A stretch of 64,000 nt of DNA from Guadua angustifolia. Its lineage: Eukaryota > Streptophyta > Magnoliopsida > Poales > Poaceae. The notes beneath the pieces are model-generated. The model saw only the letters and a program-made list of their open reading frames with translations, searched no databases and was not told the origin of the DNA. Below, piece after piece: positions 32,697 through 44,269 of the stretch. Position numbers and translations under genes: made by a program. Numbering within the stretch: the first letter of the stretch is position 1; each line of letters opens with the position of its first letter. Where the stretch lies: contig CM070514.1 of NCBI GenBank assembly GCA_036346375.1, positions 13,730,463-13,794,462 on the forward strand, written 5' to 3'.

Positions 32697-33881
32697 TGCT
32701 TCGAATGTGGTGGCCCCAACCACATTCGAGTGAATTGTCCCAAACTGGAGAAGGGCAAGAATGACTCCGGTGGTTCCGGCAAGAACGACTACATCGACAA
32801 AAATCGCAACAAGAAGCCTCCAGTTCGTAAGCCGGTGCACGAGAAGAAGTACCACAACCTCTCCAAGAACAAGAAGCTCTTCCACCACGTCCTCGCCGCC
32901 CTTGACGACATCAACCTCTCCGACACGGAGACATGGAGCGACGAAGGCGAGGATGATCCGCAAGAGAAGAAGGGCGGCGATGACTTCTCCGGTATGTGCT
33001 TCATGGCGGACACCAACGACATCAGCGACTCGAACGAGGTACCTTCCTATGACCAGCTCAATGAAGCTTTTTGCAAATTAGGAAAATTTCATGCTAGAGT
33101 TAGAGCTAGGTGTATGGAGCTTAAGAAGGAAGTAGATACCTTGACTTGGGAGTTAGCTTCTCTTAGATCTTCTCCCTCCTGAGTCACTGATGACTATTTT
33201 TTGTGTGATGCTTTGCTTGTGGAGCTAGAGAACCTAAAGACTTTGCATGATAGTGTGCAAACTGAACTTGAAAGTCTTAGGTCGAAGAATGCTAGCACTT
33301 GTACAGTTGATATTTCCTCTCTAGATGCTAGTTTTCTTCATGCTCATGCTACTCCTTCATGTGAAAATTACCCTAAGTTACTTGCTAAAATAGATGCCAT
33401 GAGCGTTCACCTTAGGAAGCTTTCTTATAGAAATGATGAACTTGAAATGAATGCTTCTGAGGACCCTGTCAGCTCATGTGAGGGTTGTAAGCAACTAAAA
33501 CTTGACAATAAAGCTTTAAATGACAAGTGTGCTAAACTTGATAAGGACTTACTAGATAAGTCACTTAAAAGTTGCTTGCATTGTTCTGTGATTGAGGGTG
33601 ACTTGGATAAAATCCATGTCAAACTTAGGAAGAAATTAGAAGACCAAGCCCATAGGATTAGAGAAGTACCATGTGTTTCTTGTGAGGTCCTCAAGATTGA
33701 GGCAGCTGTGCTGAGGGAGAAAAATACACGTGCTGGTGTTTCTTCTTTTCTTTCTGGTTCTTCTTCTTCCTCTCACCCCTGTTCTTCATGTGCCTCTCTC
33801 TTCCGGGAGTGTGAGTATCTCATGAGCACTCTCGAAAAGTTTGTAGGAGGCAAGAAGAAGCTAAATCTCATTCTAGACTAA
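32697..33881 (+). pseudogene. Element D: gag zinc knuckle and long coiled coil with spaced CxxC motifs
   Basis: A complete CCHC knuckle (CFECGGPNHIRVNC, C-x2-C-x4-H-x4-C) starts at 32697, followed by a Lys-rich and an Asp/Glu-rich stretch. A coiled coil of several hundred residues then follows in the same frame, broken only by a TGA at 33180. In the second half (33201-33881) CxxC pairs lie at residues 93-96 (CEGC), 125-128 (CLHC), 158-161 (CVSC) and 194-197 (CSSC). The spacing of about 33 residues separates blocks rich in Leu and Lys. C-terminally extended coiled-coil gag is known in SIRE-type elements. The role of the CxxC ladder is unknown; metal binding or cross-linking is conceivable. Confidence 0.85.
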
Positions 33882-34688
33882 TAAAAAATTAGCAGATTTA
33901 ATCAGGGTCTAGGATTTGACTACTTGGAGCACGCTAGGGCTTATCCTCCTACCATTGTGCGTGGCTCCAAGAGTGGAGAGATTGTGGTGGTTCCCAGAAT
34001 GTGTACCACTGTGTTTAGGTCTGCTAGGGTTGTCCATGGGACTTCTGAGCAGAAGGGTGTTTCTCTTGTTACTTCTGCCTCTAGTAAGGCGAAGTATTCA
34101 TTCACCTTCTGTAAGAAGAATGATCAAATAGTAGATTTCTGTTTTAGGCACACCAAGATCACGGCGTGGCGTATTGCTGCTCTTAGGGGTATTCAAAGTC
34201 ATCCCAGTTAAAGTGCTTCTAAGGCACACTGCTTGCTACTAGACGAGTTAGAGAGTCACTGTTTTTGGGCGTGCTAGGGACTCGATTTTCATGTTGTTCA
34301 GTCGAGTTTTAGTCCTGGAGTTGTTCGTGGTCAATCTTTCTGTCGTCCTCTTGATATTCCTCATTTTTTTATCGAGGTAGATATCAGCAACGTGAGGTGT
34401 TTCCAGGTAGCAGATTTAGGCAGCCTCGTTGGGATGGTCCAGCCTTTGCACCACGGTGGGCCAAACCAGTGATATCTCCTACATCTTCTACTAGAGTTGC
34501 TTCTTTTGATCTTGTGAGAGTCGAGCGTTAGAGAGACACTAGAGTCCAGTCTTCTTCCTCTGTGGCTGGTACTTTGAGACATCGTGTGATTCAGTATTTG
34601 GTTCCCAGGTCCTCACTTTATCCCAGTACTGAGTCTTCTCTCTCTCTTTTGACTTGATCTGGTTCGGCGGATCGGGAAGGGAGATGTT
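33882..34688 (+). pseudogene. Element D: gag-protease linker, degraded
   Basis: After the stop at 33881, a shifted frame continues (IVRGSKSGEIVVVPRMCTTV, YSFTFCKKNDQIVDFCFRHT), resembling a degenerate second Cys-rich motif. From about 34210 to 34680 only short pieces are open. I recognise no domain there. Confidence 0.5.
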
Positions 34689-35010
34689 TGGATTGTTGAC
34701 TCCGGTTGTTCTCGGCATATGACCGGAGACTCCCGTTGGTTCTCTTACCTAGTCCGAGCCCCCGGTGATGAGTTGATCACTTTTGGGGATGCTTCTTTAG
34801 GTAGAATCATTGCTAAAGGTACCGTCTGCATTAATGAAAATTTTATTCTTAAGGATGTTGCCTTAGTGAGTAAGTTGCTATATAATTTTCTTTCTGTTTC
34901 TCAGCTTATCAATGACTCTTTCGAGGTAAGCTTTAAGAGCAATGCTTGTAGAATCCTTGGTTCATTAGGAGGGTTAGTTTGCGGGATTTCTAGATTTGGG
35001 AGAGTTTTTT
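34689..35010 (+). pseudogene. Element D: protease
   Basis: WIVDSGCSRHMTGD carries the DSG active site of copia proteases. It is followed by ITFGDASLGRIIAKGTVCIN, LKDVALVSKLLYNFLSVSQL and FKSNACRIL, the normal protease body. The frame is open to 35018. The enzyme would cut the gag-pol polyprotein. Confidence 0.88.
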
Positions 35011-35039
35011 TGTGCTAATTTTTCTGTTTCTTCTGGAGA

Positions 35040-36045
35040 CTCTCTTCGATGTTTGATTGCTTCTGAGTCCCGTGATCTCTCCTTCTGGCATAGGAGACTT
35101 GGTCACATTGGTTTTGATCATTTGACGAGTTAGCAACCGCAATCTTATTAAGTGGTTTGCCCAAACTCAAGATGGTCAAAGATTTAGTTTGCTCTCCTGC
35201 GACATGGCAAGATGGTTCTCGCTTTTCATCCTCCCGTCACCGTAGTGATGACTGATGCACCGGGACAGCTTTTGCATATTGACACTGTTGGTCTAGCTAG
35301 AGTGTAGTCAGCAGGAGGAAAGTGGTATGTCCTTGTCATTGTTGATGACTTTTTGAGGTATTCTTGGGTATTTTTCATGGCCTCGAAGGATGAGACTTTT
35401 TCTCACTTCAGGGGATTTGTTAGTAGGTTGTCTATTGAGCTCCCGGGTGCATTACGAGCTATCTGCGATGATAATGGCACCGAAGTTCAAAATTCCTACT
35501 TTGAGAGTTTCGTGTAGAGTCGGTTTAGAGCATCGGTTCTCTTCTCCCTCGTCCCTCGGCAAAATGGCGTTGTCGAAAGGAAGAACAGGACCCTGGTTGA
35601 GATGGCCAGGACGATGCTAAATGAGTACAATACTCCTAGGAAGTTTTAGGCTGAGGCTATAGCTACTGCTTGTCATGTTTCCAATTGTATTTTCTTGAGA
35701 GCATATTTGCATCGCACTTCTTATGAGTTGAGGTATGGGCGAAAGCCCAATGTTTCTCATTTTCACGTTTTTGGTTGCAAGTGTTTTATCTTGAAGTCTG
35801 GTAATCTAGATAAGTTTGAGTCTCATTCTTCTGATGGTATCTTTCTGGGTTTCTCGACTTCCTCTCGTAGCTATAGGGTCAGGAGTTGTGATGTGAATAG
35901 GATCATAGAGACCTGTGACGTGACCTTTGATGAGACTAGCCCAGGAGCTAGACCTAATATTTCAGGCTCTTCTTATCCCTCCGAGACTATCTTTGTAGAG
36001 GATGAGGATGATGAGATGATGGTGTTCCACCTGATCTAGTCTCCT
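35040..36045 (+). pseudogene. Element D: integrase with zinc region
   Basis: The pre-integrase HHCC zone is visible (LSFWHRRLGHIGFDHLT, then LRHGKMVLAFHPP), though it is broken and crosses frames. The core has IDTVG, VIVDDFLRYSWVFFM, ICDDNGTEVQNSYFE and NGVVERKNRTLVEMARTML, so the D, D and E positions can be traced. The C-terminal part (FGCKCFILKSGNLDKFE, SDGIFLGFSTSSRSYRV) is intact from 35695 to 36039. Three TAG stops and several frame changes interrupt it; one TAG replaces the Trp usually found after RKF. Confidence 0.87.
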
Positions 36046-36238
36046 CTACACCTGAGGTGCATACTGTTTCCATTTCTGCACCTCAGGGAGATCAACCTTT
36101 GCGTTCAGACTCTCCTTCAGCGAGTGGCTCTATTCCTTCTCTTCTGCTCAAGAGGTAGAGGTCACTTCTGCTTCTGGTCCTCCTCATCACATTTAGCATT
36201 CTCATCTACCTGAGCAGATCATTGGTGATCTATTCGAG

Positions 36239-36960
36239 CGTGTGACGCGCTCAAAATCAGGCTTATCTTCTTTTCGCCTTCACTCTGCCTTTGTTGCCTC
36301 TTTCGAGCCAAAGGATGTTACTCATGCATTATCTGATGAATCATGGATTAATGCTATGCATGAGAAACTAGAAAACTTTGAGAGGAACAAAGATCATGCT
36401 GCTTGTAGAGCCCCCATCTGGTCATAATGTCATTGGGACCAAGTGGGTGTTCAAAAACAAGCAGTGAGGATGGGGTTGTCATTACGCAACAAGGCTAGGC
36501 TAGTTGCGGAGGGCTTCACTCGAGGTTGAGGGTCTTGACTTTGAGAGACCTTTGCCTGTGGCTAGACTAGAGCGATTAGAATCCTGCTTGCATTCTCTGC
36601 ATCCCAACGCTTCAAGCTCTATCAAATGGATGTCAAGAGTGCATTCCTAAATGGCTTCATTGAGGAAGAGGTGTATGTCAAGCAATCTCTAGGATTTGAG
36701 AACCCCAAATACCCGAACCATGTCTACAAGCTTTCTAAAGCCTTGTATGGAGTTAAGCAGGCCCCTAGAGCTTGGTATGAGAGGCATAAGTCCTATCTTC
36801 TTAGTCATGGTTTCAAAATGGGTATAGTACATAAAACTCTATTCATCAGACACCAGGGTTCTCATTTCCTTCTCGTCGAGTTATGTGGATGATATTATCT
36901 TTGGTTGGCTCATCTCGGTCTCTTGTGTCTCATTTTTACGGTGATGAGCACGAAATTTGA
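36239..36960 (+). pseudogene. Element D: reverse transcriptase
   Basis: It begins TRSKSGLSSFRLHSAFVASF and FEPKDVTHALSDESWINAMH, the usual lead-in to copia RT. The palm block MDVKSAFLNGFIEEEVYVKQ and NHVYKLSKALYGVKQAPRAW is open. The active site YVDDIIFG lies at about 36882 in a shifted frame. The region between 36427 and 36626 is broken by stops. Confidence 0.87.
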
Positions 36961-37830
36961 GATGAGTATGATGGGTGAGTTGAGCTACTTACTCGGCTTC
37001 CAAATCAAGCGAGACTTCGAGAAGGTACTTTCTGCACCAAGGTAAGTATACTCGGGACCTCTGAGGCTGTTTGATATGCCGATGGAAAGCCGTGATAACT
37101 CCTATGGCCACGCTCGCGTCCTCGAGCCGATGAGGATGGTGAGCTGTTGATCAAAAGGAGTTCGGAGCATGATTGGCTCCCTCTTGTATCTTACTGCCTC
37201 GCAGCCTGACATACACTTTGCCGTGTGTATGTGTGCTCGCTTTCAGGGTTCTCCTCGTGCTTCTGATCGCCAGGCGGTGAAGCGCATCTTCAGGTACCTT
37301 GGAGCTACCATTGATTATGGTATTTGGTACTCTTCTTCTTCTTGTCTATCCCTTAGAGCCTTTTCTGATGCAGACTTTGCCGACTGTAGGATAGATAGGA
37401 AGAGCACTTCTGGCACTTGCCAATTCATTGTTACTTCTCTTGTTGCTTGGTCATCTAAGAAGCAGTTCGGAGTTGCATAGTCCACCACTGAGAACTGAAT
37501 ATGTTGCTCTGACCGATTCTTTGTAGCAGTGTGCTCTAGATGAGATCGACCTTCTGAGGACTTGGGTTAGAGATAGAGAGTGTTCCACTTTTCGTGATAA
37601 CACTTACGCTGCTCTGCATTGCAAAGAACCCAATCGCGACATTCTCGGACCAAGCACATTGATGTTAGATATCACTTCCTTAGAGACCATGTGGAGAAAG
37701 GAGATATAGTGCTTGGTTAAGTGAGTGACCACCAATTGGCTGATATCTTTACCAATCCTCTGGATAGCTCTAGGTTTGTTGCCTTGAGGAGTGAGCTTAG
37801 AGTTGTGTACCCTTACTACCTTCTGTGATG
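36961..37830 (+). pseudogene. Element D: RT thumb and RNase H
   Basis: The sequence continues with MMGELSYLLGFQIKRDFEK, then MIGSLLYLTASQPDIHFAVC, then the RNase H: LRAFSDADFADCRIDRKSTS, SLVAWSSKKQ. Its first catalytic Asp is in SDADFA. Further parts (LLRTWVRDREC-like, then sequence like the usual end of copia pol) are present to about 37830 in mixed frames. Confidence 0.82.
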
Positions 37831-38583
37831 GGGAGCTGATCTGTATATTATGTATTATATTTTATTTCAGTTTTTTTCCCTTGTTTTGTTTTGTTCTGGG
37901 TGCTTATGGGTTTTATTCCTTGGAGTTACGAGTTCACTTCACTTAGACTTCTGGCATGCTTTGCATAGACCTCTCATCTTGTGCTTTAGGTTGCTATCAT
38001 GTAATTAGCTATACTCTCTTCTCTTTAGGTTGAGTTCCCTCACGGTCTTATAAGTCTAGCGGTGTTGGGCCCCCTGGTAGAGCAGTGCATGTGCACTCCT
38101 TTAGTTTGGGATCTAGAGGCGACTTTCCTATGTTAGTCATTGGGGAAGATGAGAGCGAATCTGAGCCGTAGTGTTCTCTACCATCTTTTCTATGCTCTAT
38201 AGCCACCCGATTCGCGGTTTCTTGATTTCTTCCCTCCATTACGTGTTTACGGCTTTAATTGAGTTTTTTTCAACCATTCTTGAGTTTTAATCTTGCTAAT
38301 AACTTAATTTGAACCAGATTTGTGCTTAACATCGAATCACATATTGAGGGGGAGTTTAAGAATCTGTCTCATGCATTGCATATAGACTTGATTTTCATTT
38401 TATGAGCTTTGTCTATTATGCAAATGATCCATGTTTCATTTCGTACACCATGCTATATTATGAAGAAAATTACTTGCTTAGATATGTCCAAGTTCATTTA
38501 TCTTGCTAAGCTTGCAAAATTAAAAAAAATCTTTAAAAGAAAAACCTGATAAACATGTTGCGTTTACTTGCTAAGTTTCTTCT
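37831..38583 (+). other. Post-pol region of element D
   Basis: No ORF is recognised. The region is T-rich and ends at the insertion point of element E. The long stretch between RNase H and the LTR is a feature of SIRE-type elements. Confidence 0.5.
38346..38354 (+). other. Polypurine tract of element D
   Basis: GAGGGGGAG within ATTGAGGGGGAGTTTAAG, the typical copia motif before the 3' LTR. The sequence after it does not match the start region of the 5' LTR, so either the 5' LTR boundary is wrong or further tract copies exist beyond the break. Confidence 0.6.
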
Positions 38584-39461
38584 TGACGGATACTTAGACA
38601 CACAGTATCCCGAGCCAGGAAGGTATATGGACGCTTGTGCCTAAGGCAGGGGCCCAAGGTCTCCGGCGAGCCGACCGAAATGGTCAGACCAAGCATAGTG
38701 AGGGCGGGCTCCCCACAGACTCTGGCGATAGCGGCTCGGAGATACCTCGGCCAAACGAGTGGCGGACCGGCCAAGATCTCCGTCGAACTCAAACCCTCTT
38801 CGTCAACAAGCCAACATCAAATCGCCGGTGGCGCCCAGACTCGGCCACCTTACCCCGATCACGGTGCTTCAGTATGACCAAACAAAGAGGGGAGGCCGCG
38901 CGCCTTCCCTAGGCCACTCGAAGGTGACACCGACGTCGGCGCTGACAAGCTCTGAGAGGGCAGGTCGCCATTTCCGGAGGCAATTGCGCCCTCACCGACT
39001 CGGCGCCAAGGCCAACCAGCATCGTCGTCGAGTCGGTCAGAGACGGAGCCAAAGTGGAAAGCCAGAACTCCCGGCGTAAGGAGCCCCATCCATTTTTCCT
39101 TTACCGCCCTATGTAACTAGCTTCCCCGGTTATAGGAGGGCTTGCAGCCCTCGGCGTGACGAACATCCACATACACATAGCGAGCATACCCTTAGCTCCA
39201 AGCCCTTCACGCTCATAGCTCTCTCGTCCAGAGCCATCATACGAGGTGCTTGCGTAGCCCTCGCTTGTAACCCGACCAGAGCTCATCGGCATCAATACAA
39301 ACCGCACCACCACTTGGCCTGGAGTAAGGGGCGTTGGCCCGAACCGAGTATAGATTCTGAACCTCTTTTTCTCTCTTTTGGGTCTAACCATTCAAGGAGC
39401 GAGCAGCGCGGCCCCTCAAGACTTACAAATTTTACTTATCGGTTCTCGAAACTGCACCGTA
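38584..39461 (+). repeat. 5' LTR of element E
   Basis: It starts TGACGGATAC, directly after AT-rich copia sequence, and ends CTGCACCGTA before the primer binding site. A TTATAGGAGG box at about 39130 is a possible TATA element. Length is about 878 bp. The start resembles the LTR of element A (minus strand, TGACGAATACCC). Confidence 0.7.
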
Positions 39462-39462
39462 G

Positions 39463-39484
39463 TTGGCTAGCGCGAGTAGGAGCC
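39463..39484 (+). other. Primer binding site of element E, mutated
   Basis: TTGGCTAGCGCGAGTAGGAGC aligns with TTGGCGCGCCAGGTAGGGGC of element A with several changes. Confidence 0.65.
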
Positions 39485-39545
39485 TTCAGCGTCTGCTGTC
39501 TCCGGACTCCATTTTGCTTCCTTGATGGATCCGCCGTCATCGGCA

Positions 39546-41525
39546 ATGGCGCTTGCACGGGGAGCGAATCCATTTCGGTTCCCTCGATTTCTATCACCAA
39601 TCTGACGGGAGAGAAACTCAACCTTGCTCCCGTCCGCCCCGAAGACCGAGCCCGAGTACTGCGCCACATCATCCACACCCTCGGCGACCTTATTCGAGAG
39701 CCCAGCGCCGGCTCAAGCGGCGCTGGCTATCTTGGCTTACCGCCACCCAGAAGCGCGCTCGGCGCCTTCCGCGAGCGGCGCCTTCGCCTCCGAAGGCTGC
39801 GCTTTGTAGCAATGGCTGGCTACCGTCGACTTCCATCCACGAGATCTTGGAGAGCTCCGCCGATGGCGACTCCGGTTCGAGCGAACAAGCCTCGAAAGGC
39901 CGTACACCGTGAAGTGCAATGTGGCGGTGTGGCGGTCAGCAAACCGCAACTTCACCAAGTCAAGAGGACGCCATCAACGCTCCGGCGCTGAGAGGTAGTG
40001 GCCAGCAGCACCGACAGGCGGATCATCAAGAATCCACCCGACCGGCTCAGCGTGGCAATGAAGGCTGGAACTACCAGCGGCAACGAACTTCGGCAAGGAC
40101 GCGAGGCCGACCAGCGAGCAGAATCAACAGGCACCCCCTGACGCGAAGCTGACGCCGCAGCCTTGGCAGGATACCTGTGATTAGCGGAAAAAGCGGTTAA
40201 CGCCCGTGCTTCCCTCTTAGAGGCAAAAACCGCGCGGCGGCGGCGATGTTGCTCTGCGGCATCCCAGGAGCCGCGAGCAGCAAGCCGGAGCCACCTCTGG
40301 CACCTCTCGGGGCTGGTAGAACCGTCGCCGTCTTGCATGTACGGCCACTGGCACCCTCACTTGAGGTCTCCCTCGGGCCGTAAAAGCCAAGCTTCGCCGA
40401 AAGCAGGAGAGGGCGCCTGCGGCTGGCGGGGCGGCCCGAGGCCTCCTACACCGACGCGTCATCGTCTCGGGCAACTTTTCTGCTAGCCGTGACACTCTCG
40501 GCCTTTCGAAGGAGGCGCCCGGCGTCGCTGACTCGTTCCCAAGTCGTCGATAGTGGCATGGCCGTAACGCGGCTGACCCACGAGGTCCGGGGCCCCGAGC
40601 TTTCTCACGGGAGATCCATGAGGCGAATTTCCCGCCGGCTTCCGAGCACTAACCAACATCACCAAGTCCTGCGGAACCGCGAACCGGCGTTTGGTTAGAA
40701 AGATTATCGGCTACTTTATCGAGGCCGACGTACCGATGACCTCTTCATCATTGATACCTCCCCTCTATTTAGCGAGACTTCGGCTCGAGCTTTGGCTCAG
40801 TCACTACTGCAAGGGGCTATCGGGGAGGCGGGCCGACTTGAAGAGCATCTTCGTCGGCAACTTCGAGAGACGCATACAAAGCCACTGCAGGAACTCCTGG
40901 GACTGAAGAGCTGCAAGCAGTGACGGGGAAAGCAGCAGGGATTACATCCGGCTTCTCCCCAGCGATTACTGGCAACTCCCAGAGCATTAAGCGGCCGCCC
41001 GGCGTCGTTGGGGCATTCATTCTGACGGCACATGCAGAGCCTTGGTCCTAAGGCTGGGCATCTCAAACCAGGGACCACCAGGACACCTTTCGACGCCGCT
41101 ACCAACCACGCCTCCGGTGAGGAGGCGATGGGAAACCATTCGATAAGCGAAGGTAGCGGGAATCAGGCCCGGGCAGACGCGCCCTCAGAGCCAGCGGAAG
41201 CGAAGGCGGAAGAAGCAGTCGCGAGGGACCACCAGATCATGACCGCGAGCATACGACAAGCGGCGGCCAGTGGCCGTACCACGACCGACCGACTTGGCGA
41301 TGGGCGGCGTACGAACCAGCGGGTACCGTCGAGCACCATCACAGGGGCTGCGAAGTCTGAGAGTGCTTCGCTCGGAAACCTGGCCATGAGCAAAAGCAAA
41401 AAGCGACGAAGAGCACGGGCCGGGGAAGACAAAGGCGGCCGGGTTCCCGAGCCAACCGGATGCCTTATGATCTTCGGCCGGACGACTCTCGCCGACAAAT
41501 GCGAAACGCTTCGCCTACCGTAGGT
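39546..41525 (+). pseudogene. Element E: gag, heavily damaged
   Basis: The start MALARGANPFRFPRF corresponds in position to the gag start of element A. The capsid core can be recognised by RRADLKSIFVGNFE (about 40830-40870). The end is marked by PTGCLMIFG (about 41453), as in element A (PDGCLMIFGG). Between these anchors no frame is open for long. Most of the small frames on either strand here are incidental. Confidence 0.65.
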
Positions 41526-41559
41526 GCACAGTGACCCGCGGTCCCAACCTACCTCGGCG

Positions 41560-42300
41560 GTGAAAAGCGATCACCTTCGATCAGGCGGACCACCAGCCGT
41601 ATCCGCATCCGGGAGATACTCACTCGTCGTCGACCCCATCTAAGGTAAAATGCCTCCTCACCAAAGTCCTCATGGGCGGCGGCGGTAACCTCAACATCAC
41701 AGTATGTCGAGGGCGCTCGGCGCCTGGCGTCCCAGCTTCGACCCTGACCGAGCAAAGCGCCTTTCCACAGGCGTCATCCGGGTCATCAAGCCTACCCACT
41801 AAGGCGGTCGACTGCCCGTCACCTTTGGGGAGACAGCTTCCGCCACCGAGAATCCTGCGCCGAGGTGGTGGGGTTCGCGGGTTCCTACTGCGCTATCTTG
41901 GGAGGCCGTTACTCATCAAGTTCATGGCGGTCCCCAACTACACCTACATTTGCCCGAAGATCCGGGGCCCACGAGGCATCATTACCATGTCCTCATCCTT
42001 CGGCTTGCTTTCCAAGCTGCCCAGCGTAGCAGATTGCGAGCTAGCCTCGGTGGTCATCGCGTCATTGAGAAGCGGCGGCCAACCTCTAGGAGGCGACCTC
42101 CGAGTCCATCCCGGCTCCGCAAGTCGGGACACAGGAGTCGCCAGTCTGATGCGGAGGACACGAAGGGATCGCGATCGATCAAGACCCGACCAAAATCGTG
42201 CTTGGTGAGAAGTCCGCCCTCCCGCCAAATAGGAAAAGCGCGCTCGTCGACTTCCTCTGGAATGCATCGGGATGTCTTAGCACGGGAAGACCTCAGACAT
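41560..42300 (+). pseudogene. Element E: protease and spacer to RT, damaged
   Basis: GRYSLVVDPI (about 41610) matches GRYPLVVAPI of element A. MGGGGNLNITV (about 41671) stands at the active-site position, where element A has MDGGSSLNILY, so the catalytic Asp is gone. MAVPNYTYICPKIRGPRGII (about 41923) matches the later protease region of element A. Confidence 0.68.
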
Positions 42301-42429
42301 GCTTAGAACATCCCAAGAAGTCGCCGGAGCACACGCACTGAATATCCGGACTGGCGCCGGTACGGTCATGTCTACTCTGCGCCGTTCGGCGAAGCCAAAG
42401 CGCGAGCTCATAGGAAAGTAGCCAACCTT

Positions 42430-43130
42430 ACTGCGGTGAGTTCATAAAGAGATGCATGCACCCGGTGGCTTGCCAATCCGTCCTTGTAAAAAAATCGGGG
42501 CAATGGAGGATGTGTGTGTCAACTACGAGGCTGAACAAGGCATGTCCCAAGGACCATTTTCCTTTGCCTCCGGATCGACCAAGTCATTGATTCCACATTG
42601 GTTGCAGCGAGTCACTCTCGTTCTAAAGCGCCTACTCGAGGCTACCACGGTCCGATGAAAGAAGTCCGACCACTCGCGACCTCTTTCATCACTCCGTTAA
42701 GCTCGTTTTGTTCCGTAACTATGCCCGCCGGTCGAAGAAGCAGCGAGTAGCGACATACTGTATTGTATGTACACAGCCGAAGAACCGGATCGGTCGTAAC
42801 AGTCGAGTATCGTGGGCGACATTAAATCGTCGTCAAATCGAAGAAGGCCCGGCGACCTCGTCGCACGACTGGAAAACCTTTGCGAACCTCAGCGGTTCCG
42901 CATAAGACTCAACCGAGAAATCGTTTTCGGGGTCATTAAGAAAAGCTCCTCGGATTCATCATATCGAGCAGCGGCATCGAGGCCAACCCGGTGAAGGTCT
43001 GCGCAATCATGAAGATGGGGCGATTCACAGACCAAAAAAGCGTCAAAAAGGCGTGCAGGATGCCTTGCATACTGGCCGTTTGTATCTCTCACCTTGGCGG
43101 CGAGGATGTTGCTCTACAAAATGCTCGAAA
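42430..43130 (+). pseudogene. Element E: reverse transcriptase, damaged
   Basis: Fragments equivalent to KKSGQWRMCVDY (near 42490-42525), the CMQT...QIGRN stretch (near 42765-42800), RFRIRLN and VFGV (near 42895-42940) and IMKMG (near 43006) occur in the right order. No YVDD motif is readable in any frame where it should lie. The domain is clearly non-functional. Confidence 0.62.
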
Positions 43131-44080
43131 AGTCCGACCACTTGATTGGGCGCCACGAGGCTCGAGAGGCCCTCGATCGATTGAAGGCCTTCACAGCGTC
43201 ACCCCGTCTTAGCGTCGTCGCCCGTCACGAAACCTCTGCTCCTCTACGCCGCCGCACGACCCGGTATCGTAGCGTGGCGCGTCGTCGTCAGCGAGGCGGA
43301 GGAACCGTGCCCTCAAGGTGCAGCAGCCCGTCTACTTCATCGATGAAAGTACTCTCGGTGTCAAGGCCCGTTACGCGAAGTGCAGAAGCTGCTCTCTGGC
43401 GGTGCTAATCGCGGCGCGATCCACTACTTGGCCCGGCACCCCATCTCTATGGTGACTTCTTCACACATAGGCGAGATCATCATAGCCGCGATGCTTGGGA
43501 AGAATAGCCAAGTGGGGCTCGAGCTTATGACGGCCACGACATCTCGTTCGTTCCCAAGGCAGTGATCAAGTCCCAAGCCCTCGCCCGATTTACGTTGCTT
43601 GAGTGGACGAGAAGCCCGGTACGCCCGTAGGCTCGAAGAGGCGAATCTTTGGACAATGTACTTGACGGGTCCCTCTGACAGAGAAGCGGGCGCCCGGAAT
43701 AAATCATAATCTCCCCACTTGGCAAAAGGGTCGATATGTTGTCAGACTTCTCTTGACGCCACCAACAATGTCAGCAGAAATCTGAAGCCCTCATCAGCGG
43801 TCTCCGAATCGCCGCGCGACCTCGGCGTCGACGACATTTATATCTGGCGACTCAAAATGGTGATGCGACCAGGTCATGAAGACCTCGAGCCCGAGACCCA
43901 TGCATGGCGATACTGCCCTTGCAGTCATCAAACTCGAAAAAAAATTCAGGGTTTGAGCTCCATCCACATTCTGAAACACTACAATAGCAGTAGAGCCGAC
44001 CTACGCCAACATTACCCTCGGGCAGGGGCCGGTCGATTGAGTCTTTGCTTACGACCTTCGTCAGCCGTCCGTCCGAATGG
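43119..44080 (+). pseudogene. Element E: RNase H and second RNase H, damaged
   Basis: KSDHLIGRHEAREALDRLKA (about 43131) aligns with KSDHFIWMPEAQEALNRLKA of element A. HPISMVTSSHIGEII marks the end of the first RNase H. In the second, LWTMYLTGPS (about 43650) stands where element A has YWTMYFDGSY, so the first catalytic Asp is lost. DATNNVS (about 43755) corresponds to DATNNVAEYEAL. Confidence 0.68.
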
Positions 44081-44269
44081 ACCGGGTTGGTCGTCGGCCG
44101 ACCACGCCGGGTCGCCCGAACCGAACATCGGCCAGCGGTCATCGCCCCATCGGAGTCAAGCCAAAAGACGTCTTGATGGTGAGGAGTCCGTGGAGGAAAG
44201 ACTTCGTCGGTAGCTTAGCCGAGATGGGACTCTCCCCAGATCCGGCCAAAGGAGCCCGGCCTTCATACG

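Larger units (their letters stand above)
30200..38583 (+). mobile_element. Element D: Ty1/copia retrotransposon (SIRE-like), 3' end cut by element E
   Basis: An LTR with a TATA box ends at 31830 and is followed by an initiator-Met primer binding site. Then come gag with zinc knuckle and coiled coil, protease, integrase, RT and RNase H in copia order. A polypurine tract is at 38346. No 3' LTR matching 30200-31830 is seen before 38584, where the LTR of element E starts. The missing end probably lies beyond the right edge of the window. The extended coiled-coil gag and long post-pol stretch suggest the SIRE/Maximus lineage (inference). Stops and frameshifts occur in every domain. Confidence 0.85.
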
